From the NCBI GenBank assembly GCA_016647705.1, contig CM028335.1:8714818-8778817 (forward strand): 64,000 nucleotides of DNA. The letters are read 5' to 3'. Under the pieces are notes generated by a model. The model saw only the letters and a list, made by a program, of their open reading frames with translations. It did not search any database and was not told the DNA's origin. The position numbers and the translations under genes are program-made. Within the stretch, counting starts at the first letter, position 1. Every line of letters starts with the position of its first letter. Positions 1 through 11,205 of the stretch are shown here, one piece after another. The stretch is from Eucommia ulmoides. Taxonomy: Eukaryota > Streptophyta > Magnoliopsida > Garryales > Eucommiaceae.

Positions 1-805
1 AACATGGCTTTAGAATGAGAAATTTCTGCACTTCGAAGCTGAACCGGTTCGATTATACTTATTTTTCAAGAACCTAGCCCACATAGTTGATCCTTCTCTA
101 ATTCTCCACTAAAGTTTCATCTTGAAAGCTCGGATAATATCCTGAAGAGTACGAATCCCTAGACCACCCTCATTAATAGGGAAACAAATCTTGTTCCAAT
201 GCTTCCAATGCAATTTTTTTTTCAAGAGTAGAGCCTCAAAAGAACTTGGCTAAAATCTTTTTTCAACTTCTCAAATTACCAAGATCGGTGGAGATATCGC
301 CAAGAACAAATAGAACGTCATGCTCTGAAGCACATGTTTCAACAGAATTAGACAACCGCCATTAGAGAGCAACTTTCCTTGCCATCCAACAACCTTTTTT
401 CTAATCTTCCTGAGAATATCTTCAAATAACACATTTTTTTCCTTCCTTTGTATAATGGGCATCCTAGGTATAAGATAGGGAGATCCCATTTTTTAAAACA
501 TGAATGCTTGAGAATCCAGTTTCTGTGAGGAGAAGTAATATTATCTGGAAAAACGATTTGACTTTTGTCCACATTAACCATCTGGCCCGAACATGCCTCA
601 AAATCTTTAAGGAATTTTATAAGGTTCTCTACTGATATTTTCTTACCATTGATGAATACCAGCACATCATCAGTATATGAAAGTTGCGAGATCGGATTAT
701 CATTTGTTGGTTGGGAGAATTCTTGAATATCTCCTTTAGTTAACTTCTTTTTAATACTCCTAGAGAAAACTTCCGCTGCGATGATGAATAAACTAGGAGA
801 TAGAG
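1..805 (-). pseudogene. LINE (non-LTR retrotransposon) reverse transcriptase, C-terminal part
   Basis: Read on the minus strand, this is the second half of a plant LINE reverse transcriptase, the enzyme that copies LINE RNA at a nicked chromosomal target. Around 740-805 it reads LSPSLFIIAAEVFSR, the usual continuation of the RGLRQGDP box. Near 655-690 comes LSYTDDVLVF, the catalytic box with YTDD where FADD is usual. Downstream are GQMVNVDKSQIVF and ILYLGCPL (the usual LGxPL block), and near 130-190 INEGGLGIRTL followed by AFKMKL and WARFLKNKY, typical of the region after the RT domain. The frame changes several times and there are stops. The 3' end lies left of base 1. The upstream half resumes at 10795, past the inserted copia element. 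Confidence 0.88.
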
Positions 806-2954
806 TGTTGGCCTAGTGAAATACTCAAAAGGGGAGGTGAATTGGGTAGATAAAAAAATTATCAGAGAAAAAAATACTTTAATAATTCAAATAATTAATT
901 TTATTCCTAAATTAATTATTATCTTTATATCAAAACAAAAATATAAAATCAACTAGGTACACACCAAACAACAAAAATAAATAATATAAAGATAGCAGGA
1001 CACCAGAAATTTATATTGGTTTACCAATATACTCTTGGCTAATCCAGTCCTCTGAGCCCCACGGGGAGTCGCACCCAGTAAACTCAAGATCCCTTTAAAG
1101 GAAGGAACCAAACCATCAAAAAGATTCTTTTACAGGCTCAGAATCAACCTTTACAAATTCCTTTTCACAGGCTTAGGAATAACTTCTACTTTTTACAGGT
1201 TCAAGAATAACCTAATTCTTTTTAAAATAAAGGCTAAAGAATCAAAACCTTACAAACACTTTAATATCTTTTTACCCGGTAAAGATTGAACTGTTACAAA
1301 ATTCTCACAAAACAATTCAATTCAGGAAGAATTATTATCTCAATCTCTTTACAGGAAGAGACTGAAACCAGCTACTCTTAGATTAAATACTCCCAATAGT
1401 ATTCAATCCGTCACTCAACTTACTAATTAAAAATTGACAAGTGATTTTTCTCACTTGGAGTTTCTACCACCCTAGATAAATTAGAACTTAATTAATATCC
1501 CAAAACTAGTGATAGAAAAGTGAGATATTCAAAATTTAATTTTAAACAAAAATGGGTAGCACGTAATTGAGCACATAATCAGATTGATTCAAGAAATTGT
1601 TTCAAAAATATTTTTAATAAAAAATTAGAAAACAATTTCTAAAGATCAAATTCCATATATAATCAAGCACTATTAAATAGAAAGTAATTTGGAAAGATCT
1701 CACTCGGAATCCACCGAAAGAATAATTATAGCAATGTCACTTCAGATTTGGTAGCAGCAATGATTCACAGTAAATAATTCTCAAGAATAACTCTTAGAAA
1801 ACTTCTCACAATTCTCAATATGATTTCTCTTAGAAAAACTCAGTATATTACTCTTAATCTCTCTGACTGATATGAAAAACGCAAGTCTATATAAATGGGA
1901 TTAAAATAAGCTATCTAACGGTTAGTTCTCACTTGTTATGACACTTAATTTCTCTTATAGACTCCTTATATCATTAAGACTTCATCCGGGTTCAAATAAT
2001 TTAATTATAGCTTTTAAACTTCTCAATTAAGTCTCCTAAATATTTCTCGATCACAATTAAATAGGATAGAAAGTATTATATGTACCAAATTGAAACATAT
2101 TCAAACTTAATGAACCAAATCTATAGGGATATCATAATATGTGTTGCATGTCTCAAATAATATTAAATCCCTAATATATCTCGTGAATTCTAACAAAAAA
2201 ACGGCTAGTAACGGCTACTTTTAGAATAAAATCCGAAATTCTATAATATCCTGAAAAAGTCCTATAAGTCGACCGACTATGATCACCTGTCGACCAATCG
2301 ATTCTGGATGTATCCAAGCCAAAAATTCTGTGCCCATCGGTCGACCTATCTGTTGACCTAGAGATTCAGAGAGTTCTATTTCTTATCATGGGTCAATTGC
2401 TCTGTCAACTTATAGATATAGAGAGTTCATATTTAAGCACAGGTCGACCAGCTTGTTGACCGAGAAATACAGAGACTTTTCCTTCTATGCTCCGATTGAC
2501 TTACCTGTCGACTTATAGATACTGAAATCTCTTCTAAATTCATTTTTAATTCATTTTAATTAACGTTTTCGTCCCTTTAACCAATTTCTTTTCTTGGTTA
2601 GCTCCACTCAATACTTAAATTCAATTTTAATTAATTATAAATATTTCATTTTCAATTTACACATAGGAGCAAATAATTTAGCTAATTAGAATTCTATTAA
2701 AAACATACATATCTATAAAAATTATTTAAAAATATTTTTATGTCGTGTGTGATCCTAATTGAGATATTAAGAGTGGAAATTTAACCTGAGTTATTTTCCT
2801 TAGGTTCTTCAAATTCTTCAACTAATTAATTCTTCAACATCTTTGTCATTATATCTTCATCGTTTGGAACTAATAAACTGAAATACTTAATCAAACCGTT
2901 TGTTCCACAAAAAATATCAACCTTTAATTGTCCATAAAAATGTTAGGATCAACA
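806..2954 (-). repeat. 3' LTR of the copia element
   Basis: About 2149 bp. In element sense it begins TGTTGATCC (at 2954) and ends CA at 806. It aligns along its whole length with 7849-10789 once the solo LTR there is removed, and more distantly with 28134-30126. A TATA-like stretch (TTTATATAG on the minus strand, near 1890) lies about 1.06 kb into the LTR. U3 carries a cluster of GTCGAC palindromes at 2265-2515. No coding potential is apparent. Confidence 0.9.
2265..2515. repeat. GTCGAC palindrome cluster in copia U3 (copy 1)
   Basis: Pairs of GGTCGAC or CTGTCGAC-like motifs recur about every 60-70 bp, for example AAGTCGACCGAC near 2268, CTGTCGACC near 2287, ATCGGTCGACC near 2336, AGGTCGACC near 2442 and CTGTCGAC near 2505. 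Several have decayed to GTTGAC or GTCAAC. The better preserved copy is at 10098-10350. The cluster lies upstream of the TATA-like box in element sense, where LTR enhancers sit. Confidence 0.7.
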
Positions 2955-3300
2955 ATATCCCCATTTTTTATGATGAAAATTAACTTTGATGTTCTCTTCA
3001 AAACAATAATATAACCATACTCTCCCTAAATTCGAGGACGGGTTTTATAACTCATTTAAGCATAGTAATGAAGATATTCATAAAATAATCAACAAAACAC
3101 AAATATAAAAATAAACTCCCCCTTAAGATATTTAATAAAACATCAACTAATTCTCCCCTTTTATCATCTCAAAACAAAAATTTGGGGAGACGGGAGCAAC
3201 CTAAAGAACTCTACTTTAAGCAAACATCATTATGCCTAACCATACCTAAATCACGAATGATTTTCACAAACTAATCTTTCGCTAGTGGTTTGGTAAAAAC
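2955..3300 (-). other. Polypurine tract and 3' non-coding region of the copia element
   Basis: Next to the LTR, the minus strand reads AAAAAATGGGGATAT directly before TGTTGATCC. This purine-rich run fits the polypurine tract that primes plus-strand DNA synthesis. The rest, up to the RNase H remnant, is AT-rich and I see no gene in it. Confidence 0.65.
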
Positions 3301-3782
3301 ATCAGCAAGGTGGTCAGAGGTATCAATATACTCAATAACAATATCCCTTTTTCTGAATGTGATCATGAATAAAGTGATATCTAATCTCTATGTGCTTAGT
3401 TCGTGAGTACTGTGTAGGATTCTTACTCAGACAAATAATACTTTTATTATCACAAAAGATCGGGACCTCCTCCATGCAAATTCCAAAGTCATTTAATTGT
3501 TGCTTAATATATAAAATTTGAGCACAACAGTTACCAACTGCCATATATTTAGCCTCAGTAGTGGATAAGGCTATCGAATTCTATTTCTTGGTTGACCAAT
3601 AAACCAAAGCATGTCCTAATAAATGACATGACTCACTTGTACTTTTTCGGTCAACTTTGCAACCGGCAAAATCAGTGTCGGAGTAGCTTACCAATTTAAA
3701 ATCACTCCTCCTAGGATACCATAATCCTAGGTCAGTCGTACCCTTTTAAGTATCGAAAAATTCGCTTAACCACAGTCAAGTG
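3300..3782 (-). pseudogene. Copia RNase H remnant
   Basis: Minus-strand homology to the copia RNase H, which degrades the RNA template during reverse transcription. Near 3570-3670 it reads AGCKVDRKSTSESCHLLG and VYWSTKK, then a stop, then SIALSTTEAKYMAVGNC. After that come FCDNKSIICLSKNP (around 3420) and SRTKHIEIRYHFIHDHI, the usual C-terminal blocks. At least one in-frame stop and a frame change separate it from the RT part. It is the last coding block before the 3' LTR, as expected for copia order. Confidence 0.88.
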
Positions 3783-4670
3783 CTATTCTTTAGGACAAGA
3801 CTGAAATCTAGCACAAAGATAAACACTATACATAATGTCAGGTCTACTAGCAGTTAAATATAACAGACTACCAATCATACCTCGATACATTTTTTCATTA
3901 ACACTTTTGCCCGTATTGTCTTTGTCTATCTTCATAGCCGTTGCCATGGGAGTTTTGTACTCTTTAGCGCTTTCCAAGCCATATTTTTTTAACAACTCCT
4001 TGGTGTATTTAGCTTGGTTTATAAATATTCCTTCTTTGGTTTGCTTAATTTGCAATCCAAGAAGAAAATTTAACTCTCCCATCATGCTCATTTCAAATTC
4101 AACCTGCATTATCTTAGCAAACTCTTAGAAAAGATCCTTATTAGTAGATCCAAAAATAATATCATCAACATACACTTGTACTAATAGGATATCAGAATCA
4201 GTTTATTCCACAAAAAGTGTTATATCACAAATACCCATTCGAAAACTATTTTCGATCAAATATCGGCTAAGTCTCTCATACCAAGCTCTAAGAGCTTGTT
4301 TAAGCTCATACAAAGCATTGCGAAGTTTAAATATGTGATTGAGAAATTTATCACTTTTAAATCTCGGGGGTTGTTCCACATAAACTTCTTTTGCTAGAAA
4401 GCCATTTAGAAATGCACTCTTTATATCCATTTGATATAACTTAAATTTACGTGAACATGCAAAAGCGAGTAGCATTTTAATTGTTTCTAGTCTAGCAATA
4501 GGAGCATAGAGTTCATCATAATCAATTCCTTCCTCTTGATTATAGCTCTGTGTTACTAATCTTACTTTGTTTCAAATTACCAGACCAAATTCATCCTTTT
4601 TATTTCTAAAAATCCATTTAGTACCAATAATTGGATGAAAATCCGATCTCGGAACAAGACACCATACTTT
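3783..4670 (-). pseudogene. Copia reverse transcriptase remnant
   Basis: In order on the minus strand: HPIIGTKWIFRNKKDEFG (near 4570-4640), a stop, then YDELYAPIARLETI, YQMDIKSAFLNGFLAKEVYV (first catalytic Asp), ALRAWYERLSRYLIENSF, the catalytic VYVDDIIFGSTNKDLF near 4130-4175 with a stop just after it, and GELNFLLGLQIKQ with MYRGMIGSLLYLTASRPDI. The YVDD box and the order are those of Ty1/copia reverse transcriptase. At least two stops and a frame break make it non-functional. It is continuous with the RNase H remnant below it and the integrase above. Confidence 0.93.
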
Positions 4671-4682
4671 GTTCCACTTAAA

Positions 4683-4997
4683 TTAAACTAACTCATCTTG
4701 CATTGCGAAAATCCAAGATTCATTAGTTAACGCCTCATCTATATTTTTAGGCTCAATTTGAGATGAGAAAGCAAGATTAATTATATCTCTAAGAGAAGAA
4801 CGAGTACTTACACATCTTTCAAAATTATTGATGATTTCTTTTACCGAATGTCCCGGTACTGTCTTTATAGCTTGTGGTAAAGTCGAATCCTTTTTCTTAG
4901 GTTCCTCCTTTTGTTGGGACTCCTTAGGTACATTATTACCTTGGTTTTGGTTATTTGAAATACCTACATCATCATCATCCAAAACCTTTCTCGACAA
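4683..4997 (-). pseudogene. Copia integrase-RT linker region
   Basis: An open stretch of about 104 codons between integrase and RT. It is rich in N, Q, E, K and S in its first half, as these linkers usually are. The end reads ALTNESWIFAMQDELV, matching the block before the copia RT in which a residue run like EAL...W..AM..EL is conserved. No enzymatic role is expected. The frame continues into the RT remnant through a stop near 4682. Confidence 0.75.
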
Positions 4998-5012
4998 GAA
5001 TGGATCAGCTTC

Positions 5013-5885
5013 CTAAAAAACAACATGTATAGTTTCTTCTACTACTAACATACGTTTATTATAAACTCTATAAGCCTTACTGTTAGTAGCATATCCAAAG
5101 AAAATCCCATAATTAGATTTAACATCAAATTTACCAAGATTATCCTTATCATTCAAAATAAAACACTTATATCCAAATACTTTAAAATAGGAAATATTTG
5201 GAGTCTTACTATTCCAAATTTTATATGGGGTTTTATTAAACCCTCTACAAATCGATACCCGATTCACCACATGGTAAGTTATACTTACTGCTTCAGTCCA
5301 GAAGTAGGTTGGTAAGCGATTTTCATTAAGCATTGTTCAGACCATCTCTTGAAGCGTTCTATTATTCCTTTCCACTACACCATTTGTTGTGGTGATCTTG
5401 GTGCAAAAAAGTTATGAGCATAACCATGATCATCACAGTAACTTACCACATCATCATTCTTAAACTCTCTTCCTCTGTCACTTCAAATGTTAATAATGGA
5501 ATATTGCATCTCATTTTAAACATGTTTACAAAATTTAGCAAGAACATAAGCAACCTCACTTTTTTTAGCAAGAAAAAATACCCAGGTAAGTCTGGAATAA
5601 TCATCAATTATAACGAACGCATAAAACTTACCACCAAAACTAGCAACAGAGTTAGGCCCAAATAAACCAAGATGCAACAATTCAAGACATCTAGACGTGG
5701 ATGTGTGCATTTTTTTCTTAAATGATGATCTAATCTTCTTGCTTAATTGACATGCATCGCATACTTTATCTTTCACAAATTTCAAATCAGGTAAGCTACG
5801 TACGAGACTCTTCTTAGATAAATTAGAGATTAACTCCACACTAACATGCCCAAGTCTCTTATGCCATAACCAACTATTTTAAGAC
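5013..5885 (-). pseudogene. Copia integrase remnant
   Basis: Integrase joins the new DNA to the host chromosome. The zinc-binding part reads WLWHKRLGHVS near 5840-5880 and CDACQLSKK near 5745 (HH-CC). The core has LHLGLFGP where D-L-F-G-P is usual, so the first catalytic Asp is replaced by Gly, followed by FYAFVIIDDYSRLTWVFFL. The second acidic box SDRGREF (near 5475) is preserved but comes right after an in-frame TGA. The third block reads VVERNNRTLQEMV, then a stop, then MLNENRLPTYFWTEAV and FNKTPYKIW. The C-terminal part FGYKCFILNDKDNLGKFD is open. Stops plus the lost Asp make it inactive. Confidence 0.92.
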
Positions 5886-6300
5886 AAAGCATTCAAATAA
5901 GATAAATTTTGAGAATTAAAATCATCAAATGAGAAATTATAAATATTCTCAAAATGTGATTCAACCAACAAAATACTATTATCATGACTAATTTTAATAA
6001 TGCACCTATCGTGATCAAATATAATGTTATAGCCCTTATCACATAGTTAACTAATATTAAGCAAATTATGTTTAAGTTCATCAACTAGTAACACATCTTT
6101 AATAATAGTAGTACCATTACCGATATTACCTATACCGATAATTTTGCCCTTTGCGTTGTCTAAAAAAGTCACATGACCTCCATCTTTAAGTGTTAAAGAT
6201 GTAAATTTTTCTTTGTCTTCTGTCATGTGTCGAGAACAACCACTATCCAGGAACCATTTGTCTTTGCTTATTGAAGCTTTTAGAATAACTTGCAAGGAGC
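5886..6300 (-). pseudogene. Copia protease and gag-pre-integrase region
   Basis: Near 6230-6260 the minus strand reads WFLDSGCSRHMTEDKEKF, the DSG active-site box of the copia aspartic protease that cuts the polyprotein. IIKDVLLVDELKHNLLNIS follows, then, in a continuing reading, CDKGYNIIFDHDRCIIKI and SILLVESHFENIYNF, the segment that precedes integrase in copia polyproteins. The DSG box itself is intact; a stop lies at about 6046. Confidence 0.9.
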
Positions 6301-6309
6301 ATCCCCAGT

Positions 6310-6889
6310 TTAAGTGGGTCTGATCTTATTAGTCGAGACAATTTTAGTTCCTTTTGGAACCCAAATTTGTCTACAGTTAGATATTTTAACAAAACATCTA
6401 CGAATAGTATTCTCTATAACATTATATTTAAAACATCTAACAAGATCCTTGATTTCAGAAAAGAATTTGTGAAAATATTTTTGTTTAAGATTTTTCTGAA
6501 ATCTAATACCGGTTTTATCAAAAACTCCACGTGAACTTCCCAAAAGCATTTTTAAGTTATTTTCACCGCCGGTGAATTTGAGAACAATTGAATGCAAATC
6601 TGTCGACTTGGATTTTAATTCATTGTTTTTAGATTCATAGGCCATCACTTACTTGTTTAATGTATTAATTGTACTTTGAAGGGCATTTATTTTAGAACAC
6701 TGATTTTTATAATCACGAGAAAGTTCTTGATAAACATCAAATAATTCATCAAAATCTAAAGAATAAGAATTTGAACATTTAGTTACCTCACCACCAGTGG
6801 CCATCAATACAAATATGGACATATCTTCACTATCTGATTTTTCCAAACTACTTGAATCAGTATTATCCCAAGTAGCCTTCATGGATTTC
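6310..6889 (-). pseudogene. Gag-protease spacer of the copia polyprotein
   Basis: Two open stretches on the minus strand (6649-6924 and 6310-6648) join the zinc knuckle to the protease. The first is acidic and serine-rich (SSSLEKSDSEDMSIFVLMAT) and then has a coiled-coil-like part (YQELSRDYKNQCSKINALQS), a layout often seen in Sirevirus-type gag C-termini. I recognise no catalytic domain. Confidence 0.6.
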
Positions 6890-7704
6890 TTTGCTTTTTT
6901 TTTTTTCCAGTTCGGGACAATCATTTTGAAAGTGACCGGTCTTATGATAGTTGTAACATTCCACTTTAGTCATGTTGAAATTTTTTTTCTCGCGGAATGT
7001 GCGTCAATTCATTATTCTAAAATTCTTTGTGAGAAGCGCCACATCTTTCTCTTGCTCACTATCAAGACTTTCATCATCATTGTCATCCCCTTTTTCAATT
7101 TTCTGAGCTTTTAGCACCAATGATTTCCTTTTGCTATTTCTGATGTCATCCTCATATCCTTTAATTGCCACTTCATGAGTCATCAAGTTGCCTATGAGAT
7201 CATCAATTTCGTATTTGCCAAGATCCTTAACTTCCTTAATTGCTGTCACCTTTGACTCCCATGTTTTTGTTAAAAATCTTAGGATCTTTCGAACTCTATC
7301 CTCCATGGAGTATGACTTTCCAATTTGACTTAAGTGATTGCAAATGTTGTTGAAGCGAGTACACGTCTCATGAATCGATTCAGTTTCTTCTATTATGAAC
7401 AACTCAAATTTCCTCATAAGAGCGTTGATTTTCGATTGCTTCACTTGACTTGTCCCTTCGTGAGTAACTTGTAATTTATCCCACATCTCCTTTACAGATT
7501 TACAACTTGAAACTCTAGAATATTCATTAGCATCTACAGAGAAAAATATAATGTTAATAACTTGAGAGTTTATAGAGAGTTTCTACTTATCAGAAGCAGT
7601 TAACTATTCCTTCTTCTTCTTGACTTCGTTTTCCATTGGAACAAATGGACCATCTTCGATTGCTAGCCACACATCATAATTTGTAGTCTGAAGTAAGACT
7701 ATCA
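6890..7704 (-). pseudogene. Copia gag (UBN2-type capsid with zinc knuckle) remnant
   Basis: Gag forms the virus-like particle that holds the element RNA. The minus strand opens near 7704 with NYDVWLAIEDGPFVP, a typical copia gag N-terminal block, followed by stops near 7595-7620. It resumes with MWDKLQVTHEGTSQVKQSKI (from 7486), TRFNNICNHLSQIGKSYSME and LTKTWESKVTAIKEVKDLGK, the UBN2 capsid pattern. Near 6950 the zinc knuckle reads CYNYHKTGHFQNDCP, so the second Cys of the CCHC motif has become Tyr. It lies just downstream of the primer binding site, as a first ORF should. Confidence 0.9.
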
Positions 7705-7833
7705 TTCTGTCTTTCCAGAACAAATAACCTCACTTGCAAATAATGGTGGTCGGTGCATAGACTGTCGCTTAGCTAGTGTGCCTATTATGTGCACCATGTG
7801 ATCTTTGTTAGCTAAGTGTGTCAAGCTAAACCA

Positions 7834-7848
7834 ACTCTGATGCCAATT
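7834..7848 (-). promoter_or_regulatory. Primer binding site, initiator methionine tRNA type
   Basis: Immediately inside the 5' LTR the minus strand reads ATTGGCATCAGAGTTGG. This is one change from the common plant copia site TGGTATCAGAGC, complementary to the 3' end of initiator tRNA-Met, which primes minus-strand DNA synthesis. Confidence 0.85.
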
Positions 7849-8313
7849 GTTGGCGCAATTAACTACCCAAGAGAGGGGAGTGAATTGGGTAGATAAAAAA
7901 ATTATCAAAGAAAAAATACTTTAATAATCCAAATAATTAATTTTAATCATAAATTAATTATTATCTTTATATCATAGCAGAAATATAAAATCAACTAGGT
8001 GCACACCAAATAACAAAAATAAATAATGTAAAGATAGCAGCATACTAGAAATTTATACTGGTTCACCAAGTTACTCTTTGCTAATCTAGTCCTCCGAGCT
8101 CCACGGAGAGTCGCACCCACTAAAATCAAGATCCCTTTAAAGGTAGGAACCAAATCCTCACAAAGATTCTTTTACAGGCTCAGAATTAACCTTTACAAAT
8201 TTCTTTTCACAGGCTTAGGAATAACCTCGATTTTTTACAAGCTCAAGAATAACCTAATTCTTTTTAAAACAAAGGCTAAAGAATAAAAACCTTACAAACA
8301 CTCCAAATATCTT

Positions 8314-9097
8314 TGTTGGTGCATAAAATTGGTACACACCTCGAGTATAGTCCAGTTGGATGACGGGTGGGTCCTCTTACTAAGGTGAAGTTGTCGGTTA
8401 AAATTTTTTCACGTGAGCTGTGTTAGGTCCTGAGCCCTGCTGGGTCTAGAGTCCTGCTCCTTAGGGAGTGTACCTGAAAAAGACTCAGACTGGGGTTTGT
8501 CTCATTTAAGCCCCTCCGGCGTGGTAATTAATGCTCAGAGAGAAAAGGTACATAATATAACAAGTAAACAAATGAACTCGCGCGTAATGTAAGTGTATTC
8601 AAGCGTACACCAGGCTTACATAACCCTTGATATATATAGGCATTGGAGATGATTATTTGGGTCTAAACACAATTAATTAGTTGAAATCCTGTGTTTAGCC
8701 GATAATTCATAGCGTTTAAGAGATAATCGTTGGGCTTAGGCTTTTGGTCCTATTTGGCGAAGCCCACGAGCCTTTGTCAGGCCTGCAACGGTGAGCTAGT
8801 GAAGAAGAGCAGAGATCCGTAGAGTCCTGGAGAAAAAACAAGGTGAAAAGGGGAGCTGATCGAGGTGAACGACTGAGTCTCTGAAACTGATCGCCGAGGG
8901 CACGACTCAGAACAGCACGTTCCTGCGGGGCTCCTCGCTTCTCCCTGGGTACAAATGAGATTCCATGAAGGAACCGTAGTCAGCGTATGCTTCAGCGTGG
9001 TGTTGTGGATTCTGGAATGTGTCCCTATCATTACGAGGGTTAACACGTGACTGGGTCCCAAGTGCCGACTCAGATGAGCCAAAAAATACTCTCATAA
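8314..9097 (-). mobile_element. Solo LTR of gypsy family E inside the copia LTR
   Basis: It begins TGTTGGTGCATAAAATTGG and ends CTCATAA, aligning over its length with the LTRs of element E (38253-39045 and 46543-47235). The flanks are ATCTT (8309-8313) and ATCAT (9098-9102). The other copia LTR has the uninterrupted target AATATCTTTTTACCCGG near 1266-1282, so this is a 5-bp duplication with one change. A TATA-like run lies near 8630. Only one LTR is present, consistent with recombination between the two LTRs of a former element. Orientation is inferred from element E. Confidence 0.9.
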
Positions 9098-10097
9098 ATC
9101 ATTTTACCCGGTAAGGATTGAACCGTTATAAAATTCTCACAAAATAATTCAATTCAGGAAGAATTACTACCTCAATCTTTTTATAGGAAGAGACTGAAAC
9201 CACCTATCTTTAGATTAAATACTCCCCAATAGTATTCAATCCGTCACTCAACTTACTAATTAAAAATTGTCAAGTGATTTTTCTCACTCGAAGCTTCTAC
9301 CACCCCAGATAAATTAGAACTCAATTAATATCTCAAAACTAGTGATAGAAAAGTGAGATATTCAAAATCTGATTTTAAACAAAAATGGTTAGCACATAAT
9401 CGAGTAGGTAATCAGATTGATTTAAGAAATTGTTTCAAAACTATTTTTTAATAAAAAATTAGAAAATAATTTCTAAAGATCAAATTCCAAATATAATCAA
9501 GCAATACTAAATAGAAATTAATTTGGAAAGATCTCACCCAAAATCCACCGAAAGAATAATTATAGCAATATCACTTCAGATTCGGTAGCAGTAATGATTC
9601 ATAACAAATAATTCTCAAGAATAACTCTTAGAAAAGCTCTCACAATTCTTAATATAATTTCTCTTAGAAAATCTTAGTATATTACTCTTAATCTCTCTCA
9701 CTAATATGAAAAATATAAGTTTATATAAATGGGATTAAAATAAGTTCTCTAACGGTTAGTTCCTACTTGTTATGACACTTAATTGCACTTATAGATCCCT
9801 TATATCATTAAGACTTCATCTTGGTTCAAATCATTTAATTATAACTTTTAAACTTCTTAATTAAATCCCCCAAAGATTTCTCAATCACAATTAAATAGGG
9901 TAGAAAGTATTACATGTACCAAATTAAAAAATATTCAAACTTAATGAACCAAATCTATAGGGATATCATAATATGTGTTGCATATCTCAAATGATATTAA
10001 ATCCCTAATATATCTCGTGAATCCTAACAAAAAAATGGCTAATAACGGCTACTTTTAGAACAAAATCCAGAATTCTATAATATCCTGAAACAGTCTT

Positions 10098-10350
10098 ATA
10101 AGTCGACCAACCAAGATCACCTGCCGACCGATTGATTCAGGATATAGACAAGCCAAAAATTCTGTGCCCATCGGTCGACTTATCTGTCGACTTAGAGATT
10201 CAGAGAGTTCTATTTCTTATCACAGGTCGACCTCTCTGTCGACTTATAGATATAGAGAGTTCATATTTAAGCACAGGTCGACCTACCTGTCGATCGAGAG
10301 ATACAAAAACGTTTCTTTCTATGCTTCGGTCGACTTACCTGTCGACTTAT
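10098..10350. repeat. GTCGAC palindrome cluster in copia U3 (copy 2)
   Basis: Five paired motifs at about 60-65 bp spacing, for example ATCGGTCGACTTATCTGTCG near 10170, ACAGGTCGACCTCTCTGTCG near 10223, GCACAGGTCGACCTACCTGT near 10272 and TTCGGTCGACTTACCTGTCG near 10326. Each unit holds two GTCGAC palindromes about 8-10 bp apart and is followed by a similar spacer (TTAGAGATTCAGAGAGTT-like). A weaker version occurs in the solo LTR at 29690-29830. Confidence 0.8.
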
Positions 10351-10794
10351 ATATGCTGAAATCTTTTCTAAATTCATTTTTAATTTATTCTCATTAACGT
10401 TTTCACCCCCTTTAACCAATTTATTTTCTTGGTTAGCTCCACTAAATACTTAAATTCAATTTTAATCAATTATAAATATTTCTTTTTCAATTTACACATA
10501 GGAGCAAATAATTTAGCTAATTAGGATCCTATTAAAAATACACATATCTATAAAAATAATTTAAAAATATTTTTGTGTCGTGTGTGATCCTAATTAGGAT
10601 ATTAAGAGTTGAAATTTAACCTGAGTTGTTTTCCCTAGGTTTTTTAAATTCTTCAATCTCTTAATCCTTCAACATCTTTGTCATCATATCTTTATCGTTT
10701 AAAATTAGTAAATTGAAACACTTAATCAAACTGTTAGTTCCACCAAAAATATCAACCTTTAATTGTCTATCAAAATTTTAGGATCAACATTGAG

Positions 10795-11205
10795 GATCCC
10801 TTTGTCTCAAACCTCTCTGAGATTTGAAGAAGCCACTTGCAACCCCATTTACTAATTTAGAGAAATAGTTATTAGACAACACCTGATACACCATATCAAT
10901 CCAAGCTTCACAAAAATCGAATTTACGTAACACCGAAATCAGGAATCCCCACGAAACTCGGTCATATGCTTTAGCTATGTCTAGTTTGACAATAATATTT
11001 CCACCTTTAACCTTTTGATTAAATCGCTTGACCATCTCCTGCGCTAAAAGATTGTTGTCCAAGATATTTCTATCTTTAACAAAAGTACTTTGTTCTGGAG
11101 ATATAATTTTAGGCAACAGAGAAACAATTCTATTAGCCAGGATCTTGGATATCACCTTGTTGGAAAAATTGCATAAGCTAATTGGCTTGAAATCGAAGGT
11201 ATCAG
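10795..11205 (-). pseudogene. LINE reverse transcriptase, central part
   Basis: Minus-strand continuation of the LINE at 1-805. From the right it reads DFKPISLCNFSNKVISKIL, then SPEQSTFVKDRNILDNNLL, then IVKLDIAKAYDRVSWGFL with the first catalytic Asp of the RT, then SFxxxRGLRQRDP-type sequence (FFKSQRGLRQRDP, with Arg where Gly is usual). The following residues LSPSLF are at 805, on the other side of the inserted copia element. The open reading is about 140 codons long and the rest of the LINE is decayed. Confidence 0.93.

Larger units (their letters stand above)
806..10789 (-). mobile_element. Copia LTR retrotransposon (Sirevirus-like), inserted in the LINE
   Basis: A minus-strand copia element with two long related LTRs (806-2954 and 7849-10789), a methionine-type primer binding site and broken gag, protease, integrase, RT and RNase H regions in copia order. 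It begins TG and ends CA. The flanking 5-mers are TAGAG (801-805) and TTGAG (10790-10794), a target-site duplication with one change. Removing the element and one 5-mer rejoins the LINE reading GDPLSPSLF exactly, so the borders are secure. The roughly 2.1-kb LTRs and the gag style suggest a Sirevirus, but I do not see an envelope-like ORF. Its own 5' LTR later received a solo LTR (8314-9097). Confidence 0.92.
7849..10789 (-). repeat. 5' LTR of the copia element, split by a solo LTR
   Basis: Partner of 806-2954. Without the nested solo LTR and one copy of its duplication it is about 2152 bp against 2149 bp for the other LTR. It starts TGTTGATCC at 10789 in element sense and ends CA at 7849. 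A TATA-like stretch lies near 9720-9730. U3 has the better preserved GTCGAC palindrome cluster at about 10098-10350. Confidence 0.9.

Noticed and set aside
7702..7908. A 68-codon minus-strand frame at the copia primer site
   Set aside because: It crosses the LTR border and primer binding site; the gag reading is in another frame.
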